Assembly (NCBI RefSeq): GCF_900100335.1
Contig: NZ_FNFE01000004.1
Coordinates: 310,001 to 374,000, forward strand
Reading direction: 5' to 3'
From: Natronorubrum texcoconense
GTDB lineage: Archaea > Halobacteriota > Halobacteria > Halobacteriales > Natrialbaceae
Length of the DNA: 64,000 nt
Below, piece by piece: positions 59,900 to 64,000 of this stretch. The notes beneath the pieces are model-generated. The model saw nothing but the letters and a program-made list of their open reading frames with translations. It did not search any database and was not told the origin of the DNA. How positions within the stretch are numbered: the first letter of the stretch is position 1; each line of letters begins with the position of its first letter. Position numbers and translations under genes: made by a program.

Positions 59900-60994
59900 A
59901 TGGACGAACGCGTACGCGAACACGCGAAGGTACTGGTCGACTGGAGCGCCCGGGTCGAGGCGGGCGACGACGTCGTGCTCGCCGTCGGACCCGACGCCCA
60001 CGAACTCGCGGTGGCGGTCGCCGAGGCGCTCGGCGAACGGGGGGCGAACCTACTCGCAACCTACAGCTCCGGCGAGATCACGCGCGCGTATCTTCGCGCA
60101 CACGACGGCGAGTTCGACGAGAACCCGGCGCACGAGCTCGCACTGGTCGAAAACGCCGACGTCTACCTCTCGCTCGGCGGCGGACGCAACACGAGCGCGA
60201 CGGCCGACGTGCCGGGGAAGACCCGTCAGGCCTACGGCAGCGCCAGAAGCGAGATTCGCGAGGCCCGAATGGACACTCGCTGGGTGTCGACGGTCCACCC
60301 GACTCGGTCGCTCGCCCAGCAGGCGAACATGGCCTACGAGGAGTACCAGGCGTTCGCGTACGATGCGATTCTCCGGGACTGGGAGGTCCTCGCCGAGGAG
60401 ATGGGTCGGATGAAGGACATTCTCGACGACGGCTCCGAGGTTCGGCTCGTTTCCCGTGGAACCGACCTCACAATGGGGATCGAGGGCCGCACGGCGGTCA
60501 ACAGCGCCGCCTCGGTCGCGTACGACTCGCATAACCTCCCCAGCGGCGAGGTGTTCACCGCGCCGTACGCCACCGAAGGCGAGGTGACCTTCGACGTCCC
60601 GATGACGCTCCACGGCGAATCCGTCCGAAACGTTCGTCTCGAGTTCGAGTCCGGAGAGGTCGTCGACTACGACGCCGAACAGGGCGAGGACGTGATCGCC
60701 GAGATCCTCGAGACCGATGCCGGTGCCCGCCGACTCGGCGAATTGGGTATCGGCATGAACCGCGGGATCGACCGCTACACGGACAACATCCTCTTCGACG
60801 AGAAGATGGGCGACACGATCCACCTCGCGCTCGGACGGGCCTACGACGCGAACCTCCCCGACGGCGAGTCCGGCAACGACTCCGCGGTCCACGTCGACAT
60901 GATCACCGACGTCAGCGAGGACTCGCGACTCGAGGTTGACGGGACCGTCGTCCAGCGTAATGGCCGCTTTCGGTGGGAAGACGGCTTCGAGTAA
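59900..60994 (+). CDS. Aminopeptidase, M29 family
   Basis: 364 residues from ATG 59900, with TTTAGTAA about 27 bases upstream for a leaderless start. The M29 features are GDDVVLAVGPDAHELAVAVAEALGERGAN at the start and the C-terminal metal-site blocks ELGIGMNRGIDRYTDNILFDEKMGDTIHLALGRAYD and SAVHVDMITD. Two metal ions are bound by the Glu, His and Asp of those blocks. It trims N-terminal residues from peptides in the cytoplasm. After its stop, 60995-61356 (362 bases) has no gene. Confidence 0.93.
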   Translation: MDERVREHAKVLVDWSARVEAGDDVVLAVGPDAHELAVAVAEALGERGANLLATYSSGEITRAYLRAHDGEFDENPAHELALVENADVYLSLGGGRNTSATADVPGKTRQAYGSARSEIREARMDTRWVSTVHPTRSLAQQANMAYEEYQAFAYDAILRDWEVLAEEMGRMKDILDDGSEVRLVSRGTDLTMGIEGRTAVNSAASVAYDSHNLPSGEVFTAPYATEGEVTFDVPMTLHGESVRNVRLEFESGEVVDYDAEQGEDVIAEILETDAGARRLGELGIGMNRGIDRYTDNILFDEKMGDTIHLALGRAYDANLPDGESGNDSAVHVDMITDVSEDSRLEVDGTVVQRNGRFRWEDGFE

Positions 60995-61356
60995 CTCGCA
61001 ATCTGTGGATTCTGCGCCTCGTTCACGTTCGCACGTTAGTCACTACAGCCGACAGTAGCAGCCTGTTAATACCCTCTTATGCGCTGGCAACTCATACCAT
61101 GAAACGGCGAAGCGGCTGCATAATAATGTAGGGAATCGTCGTTGGAATCGAGTACCGCCATGACCGGTGGCGGCGAAGTAACCGGTCGGGACTCGCTGCT
61201 CGTCCCAGACGCTGCCGCCGACTGAGCATCGGTGGGCAGCGTATTCCCTTTCAGTTGTCTGCCCGCCCCGCCGGAGGCGGTACGTATCCGGCGATCACCG
61301 TCTTCGGTGTTCGTCCCATCCGACAGTCTCACCCCTTTCGAGTGCCTACACCGACT
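60995..61356. other. Gene-free interval
   Basis: 362 bases between the M29 aminopeptidase and the DUF309 gene. CTCTTATGC at 61071-61079 and CATAATAATG near 61118 are TATA-like but are not placed 25-30 bases before any start. No RNA or repeat was recognised. Confidence 0.4.
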
Positions 61357-61971
61357 ATGCGCGATCAGCTCCGGGCTGGCGCCGCCATCTACAACGCGGG
61401 CTTCTATCACGCCGCCCACGACGCCTGGGAGGAGTACTGGCTCGACCTCGAGGCCGATACCGACGACGAGCGGCTGCTCCACGGGTTGATCCAGTTCACG
61501 GCCGCGGTCCACCACGCCCGCGGCCGCAACTGGGAGGGTGCCGTCGGGCTGGCCGAAAGCGCACGCGCGTATCTCGACGGGCCGCCCGCCGACTACCGCG
61601 ACGTTTCGCTCGAACCCGTTCGGTCGTTCCTCGAGGCCCTCGCGGCGGATCCCGAATTGCTCGAGCGTCGGCGACCGATTCGACTCGCACACGAGGGATC
61701 GGTGCCGACGCTCGCGGATCTCGGATTCGAACCGACCGCGGTCGCCGCAACGGTCCTCGCTGAGGAACTTGGCTACGACGAGGGGGCAATCGAACAGGCC
61801 CGGACGTACGCTCGACGTGATCTCGAGGCCGGCGACGACGGTAGCCGGTTCATCACGCTCCTGTTCGACTTCGTTCGGGAGGACGAGCATCGGGGCATCG
61901 TTTACCAGCGGCTCACCGATCACGTCGATCGGCGGGCGGCTCGAGAGACCGACGTCGAAGGGCTGTTCTGA
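61357..61971 (+). CDS. DUF309-domain protein
   Basis: 204 residues from ATG 61357. The domain's hallmark is the N-terminal RAGAAIYNAGFYHAAHDAWEEYWLDLEAD...RLLHGLIQFTAAVHHARGRNWEGAVGLAESA, a helical bundle with paired His and Glu (F-x-x-AHD-x-WE). The C-terminal 90 residues are specific to haloarchaea. The arrangement of His/Glu suggests a metal or small-molecule site, but no activity is known. It is single. Confidence 0.9.
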   Translation: MRDQLRAGAAIYNAGFYHAAHDAWEEYWLDLEADTDDERLLHGLIQFTAAVHHARGRNWEGAVGLAESARAYLDGPPADYRDVSLEPVRSFLEALAADPELLERRRPIRLAHEGSVPTLADLGFEPTAVAATVLAEELGYDEGAIEQARTYARRDLEAGDDGSRFITLLFDFVREDEHRGIVYQRLTDHVDRRAARETDVEGLF

Positions 61972-62080
61972 CGGTGGTTGGCCGTTCAGTTCGCGACCGA
62001 TCGGTCCGTCGACTCGAACGAGCCGTCGCCAGCCAGCCTACGAACTGGGCCGATGCTCACCGACGGGATCTGACGGAACT

Positions 62081-62102
62081 CTTATTTGAGCAAACGTGCA
62101 AC
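62081..62102 (+). promoter_or_regulatory. arsR promoter with probable ArsR site
   Basis: CTTATTT (62081-62087) is the TATA box, 26 bases before ATG 62110. TTGAGCA-AACG-TGCAAC (62086-62102) is an imperfect inverted repeat overlapping the expected start and shares TTGAGCA with the ridA promoter. Confidence 0.55.
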
Positions 62103-62109
62103 TGTGTCT

Positions 62110-62499
62110 ATGACCGAAACGGAAGCGAGGCTGCGACGGTACCTCGAGGACGAACTCGGGACGTGTCAGAACGAGGATTTACAGAAGCGACTCGCCGAAC
62201 TCGACGACCTCGAAGCGGTACTCGATGGCCGGACGGCCGGAACCGACGTGGCGACGTTTTCGGCGCTCGGCGACGAAACGCGGTACCGGCTCGTTCGGCT
62301 GCTCGTGACGGCAGACGACGAGCTCTGCGTCTGTGAAATCACCCCGCTCGTGGACGTCAGCGACAGCGCCGTCAGTCACGCGCTCTCGACGCTCACCGAC
62401 GCCGGACTCGTGACCAAACGAAAGGACGGCCGATGGCGAAAATATCGCGCGACGAAGCGTGCAACCGCTCTCTTAACCGTTCTCGACGGCTCCCGGTAA
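62110..62499 (+). CDS. arsR: ArsR/SmtB-family metal(loid) repressor
   Basis: 129 residues from ATG 62110, 26 bases after a TATA box. FSALGDETRYRLVRLLVTADDELCVCEITPLVDVSDSAVSHALSTLTDAGLVTKRKDGRWRKYRATKRA is a full ArsR winged helix. ELCVCE carries the Cys-x-Cys that binds As(III)/Sb(III) in the alpha-3 helix of ArsR/CadC proteins. The N-terminal 40 residues (Arg/Glu/Leu-rich, one Cys in LGTCQNED) are an extension that may provide a third thiol. It should repress its own gene and the ridA-acr3 genes downstream. Confidence 0.93.
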   Translation: MTETEARLRRYLEDELGTCQNEDLQKRLAELDDLEAVLDGRTAGTDVATFSALGDETRYRLVRLLVTADDELCVCEITPLVDVSDSAVSHALSTLTDAGLVTKRKDGRWRKYRATKRATALLTVLDGSR

Positions 62500-62557
62500 C
62501 GCTCTCTTCTCCCAGTCCGACGCTGCTCGAACGAGGCCGCCGCGCCGTTCGAAACGC

Positions 62558-62580
62558 TTTAATGATTGAGCACTTGTTCA
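62558..62580 (+). promoter_or_regulatory. ridA promoter with probable ArsR operator
   Basis: TTTAATG (62559-62565) is the TATA element for a leaderless start at 62587. TGAGCA-CT-TGTTCA (62567-62580) is an inverted repeat with one mismatch lying between TATA and start, well placed for repression. Confidence 0.55.
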
Positions 62581-62586
62581 TATAAT

Positions 62587-63039
62587 ATGGTTCGAACGAC
62601 GAACGAGGACGAGCGACAACGAAATCAGGCACCGACGATGAACACGGACGACTCACTCAGCACACGTAGCAAGCGACAGCGGGACGGATTCGAACACACC
62701 GGTGCGTTCGGTCAACGGACCGGTGAGTCGGATCTGATCTTTTTCGAGGGAATCGTACCGAAGATCGACGGTGAAGTATTGAACACACACTCAATCGAGG
62801 AGCAGACGGCGACCTGTTTCGACCGCCTCGAGTCGGTGCTGGAAACCCGAAACGTGACGCTCGACGACGTGATGAAGGTCGACGTTCATCTCACCGATCC
62901 GGACGCCAGCGAAGCCGTCGACACCGTGTACGACTCTCGGTTCGACGGGGTCGAACAGCCACCCCGAACCGTCGTCGGTGTCTGTTCGCTCCCCGGCGGT
63001 GCGGACGTACAGTTGGACGTCGTCGCGGCCGACGAATAG
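62587..63039 (+). CDS. RidA (YjgF/YER057c/UK114) family protein
   Basis: 150 residues if started at ATG 62587, which suits the TATA at 62559; ATG 62638 would remove a polar 17-residue head. The family core is SDLIFFEGIVPKIDGEV, TATCFDRLESVLETRNVTLDDVMKVDVHLTDPDASEAVDTVYDSRFDGVEQPPRTVVGVCSLPGGADVQLDVVAA. The usual active Arg of RidA is represented by PPRTVV. Canonical members destroy reactive enamines. Here it sits between arsR and acr3 with an ArsR-like site in its promoter, so it is probably an arsenic-induced accessory gene. Confidence 0.85.
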   Translation: MVRTTNEDERQRNQAPTMNTDDSLSTRSKRQRDGFEHTGAFGQRTGESDLIFFEGIVPKIDGEVLNTHSIEEQTATCFDRLESVLETRNVTLDDVMKVDVHLTDPDASEAVDTVYDSRFDGVEQPPRTVVGVCSLPGGADVQLDVVAADE

Positions 63040-63139
63040 CGGTGTTTCACTCACGATCAATGTCCACGCACTCTGCAGTCGAGCCGACGTGCCGGGTTTC
63101 ACGCCTGTCGACCACCGCTGACTCGGAGGAGTTCGCTTC

Positions 63140-64000
63140 ATGAGCGGCGTCGAACACGACCATGGACCCGACTGCGGTTGTTCGGACTGCGGCGACCCGC
63201 GGTCGATGGACTTCCTCGACAAGTATCTCACCGTCTGGATCTTCGGAGCGATGGCGCTCGGTGTCGGCCTCGGCTCCGTCGCGCCGTCGGTCGTCGACCC
63301 GATTCAGGAGTACTCCCTCGTCGAGATCGGTCTCATCGCGATGATGTATCCGCCGCTGGCGAAAGTCGACTACCGACGGCTGCCGCGGGTCTTCTCGAAG
63401 TGGCGCATCCTCTCGTTGAGTCTGATCCAGAACTGGCTGATCGGACCGACGCTGATGTTCCTGCTCGCGGTGATCTTCTTCAGCGGGGTCGTCCCGTGGT
63501 TTCCCGCCCGTCCCGAGTACTTCCTCGGTCTGATCTTCATCGGGATGGCCCGCTGTATCGCCATGGTACTCGTCTGGAACGATCTCGCGGACGGCTCTAA
63601 CGAGTACGCCGCGGGACTCGTCGCGTTCAACAGCGTCTTCCAGATCGTCACCTACGGTGTCTACATCTGGTTCTTCGCGCTCTTCCTCCCGCCGATTCTC
63701 GGGTTAGAGGCCATGGCCTCCGGCATCGAAGCGTTCGACATCACCGTCACGCAGGTGTTCTGGGCGATCGCGATCTTCCTCGGCGTCCCGTTCGCCGGCG
63801 GCATCCTCACGCGCCTCGGCGGTGTTCGAGCCAAGGGTGAGGAGTGGTACGACGAGGAGTTCGTCCCGACGATCAGCCCGATCACCCTGCTGGCGCTGCT
63901 GTTTACGGTCGTCGTGATGTTTGCCACGCAGGGGGACACCATCGTCGCCCGACCGACCGACGTGCTGTGGCTCGCCGTCCCGCTCACGATCTACTTCGTC
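63140..64000 (+). CDS. acr3: ACR3-type arsenite efflux permease (3' end outside window)
   Basis: The frame is open from ATG 63140 to the window end: 287 residues of an expected ~390. GGAGG lies 12 bases upstream. After a His/Cys-rich head (HDHGPDCGCSDCGD) come DFLDKYLTVWIFGAMALGV and further helices. FIGMARCIAMVLVWNDLADG contains the conserved Cys that carries As(III) in ACR3 pumps, and QIVTYGVYIWFF follows. It exports arsenite across the cytoplasmic membrane using the proton or sodium gradient. The metal-binding N-terminal head is not usual in ACR3 and might pass As(III) to the pump. Confidence 0.93.
   Translation, partial: MSGVEHDHGPDCGCSDCGDPRSMDFLDKYLTVWIFGAMALGVGLGSVAPSVVDPIQEYSLVEIGLIAMMYPPLAKVDYRRLPRVFSKWRILSLSLIQNWLIGPTLMFLLAVIFFSGVVPWFPARPEYFLGLIFIGMARCIAMVLVWNDLADGSNEYAAGLVAFNSVFQIVTYGVYIWFFALFLPPILGLEAMASGIEAFDITVTQVFWAIAIFLGVPFAGGILTRLGGVRAKGEEWYDEEFVPTISPITLLALLFTVVVMFATQGDTIVARPTDVLWLAVPLTIYFV

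Overview
The window is haloarchaeal chromosome, most like the Natrialbales (Natrinema/Haloterrigena/Natronorubrum type). The evidence is high GC, acidic proteins, many twin-arginine signals, TATA boxes 25-30 bases before start codons (leaderless mRNAs), intron-containing tRNAs, a histone doublet, RPA, an archaeal CCA-adding enzyme, and families found mainly in haloarchaea (Hvo_1808, DUF5806, DUF7521-like). No CRISPR array, rRNA operon, intact insertion sequence or prophage was found. The placement is an inference from gene content and recalled families; no database was searched.

Layout. 1-7.9 kb: the end of an aldehyde:ferredoxin oxidoreductase, a beta-lactamase-fold secreted protein, a winged-helix regulator with a small membrane partner, then eutB-eutC-eutA (B12-dependent ethanolamine ammonia-lyase and its reactivase). 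7.9-17.2 kb: a VapC/AbrB toxin-antitoxin pair, a thiolase with an odd 36-base duplication at its 3' end, and housekeeping or hypothetical genes. 17.6-24.3 kb: a compact nitrous-oxide reductase operon, nosZ-orf-nosD-nosF-nosY-nosL. 24.3-31.3 kb: two very small membrane proteins, a nicotinamidase-like hydrolase, two tandem Hvo_1808-type metalloprotease-like surface proteins, an EamA exporter and nicotinate phosphoribosyltransferase. 31.3-36.5 kb: an accessory-looking membrane module made of an ABC exporter, two sensor-like membrane proteins, a winged-helix regulator and two DUF7521-like proteins, with two possible 47-codon leader ORFs. 36.6-43.2 kb: AMMECR1, RNase P RNA, a lipase-like protein, a repeat-rich tract beside tRNA-Arg, then RPA, histone and histone deacetylase. 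43.4-50.5 kb: CCA transferase, intron-containing tRNA-Asn with a degenerate downstream copy of its 3' end, a PD-(D/E)XK nuclease, a NikR-type regulator divergent from two COG0523 metallochaperones (one with a long His-rich insert), and MoaB. 50.8-57.1 kb: a nickel/peptide-type ABC importer with fused ATPases. 57.1-64 kb: tRNA with CAU anticodon and intron, PadR, CspA, a queuosine-precursor-type transporter, M29 aminopeptidase, DUF309, and an arsR-ridA-acr3 arsenic locus cut by the window end.

Themes. Several loci concern metals and redox: Cu in NosZ/NosL/NosD, Co as B12 in Eut, Ni/Zn around NikR and COG0523, As at the end, and W/Mo in the oxidoreductase with MoaB. The part I find least explained is the regulator-DUF7521-sensor-ABC module, present as a full copy at 31.3-36.5 kb and a minimal copy next to eut at 3.4-4.1 kb. 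The most striking non-coding structure is the tRNA-Arg tract at 39.48-39.88 kb, with hairpins whose arms differ but stay complementary.
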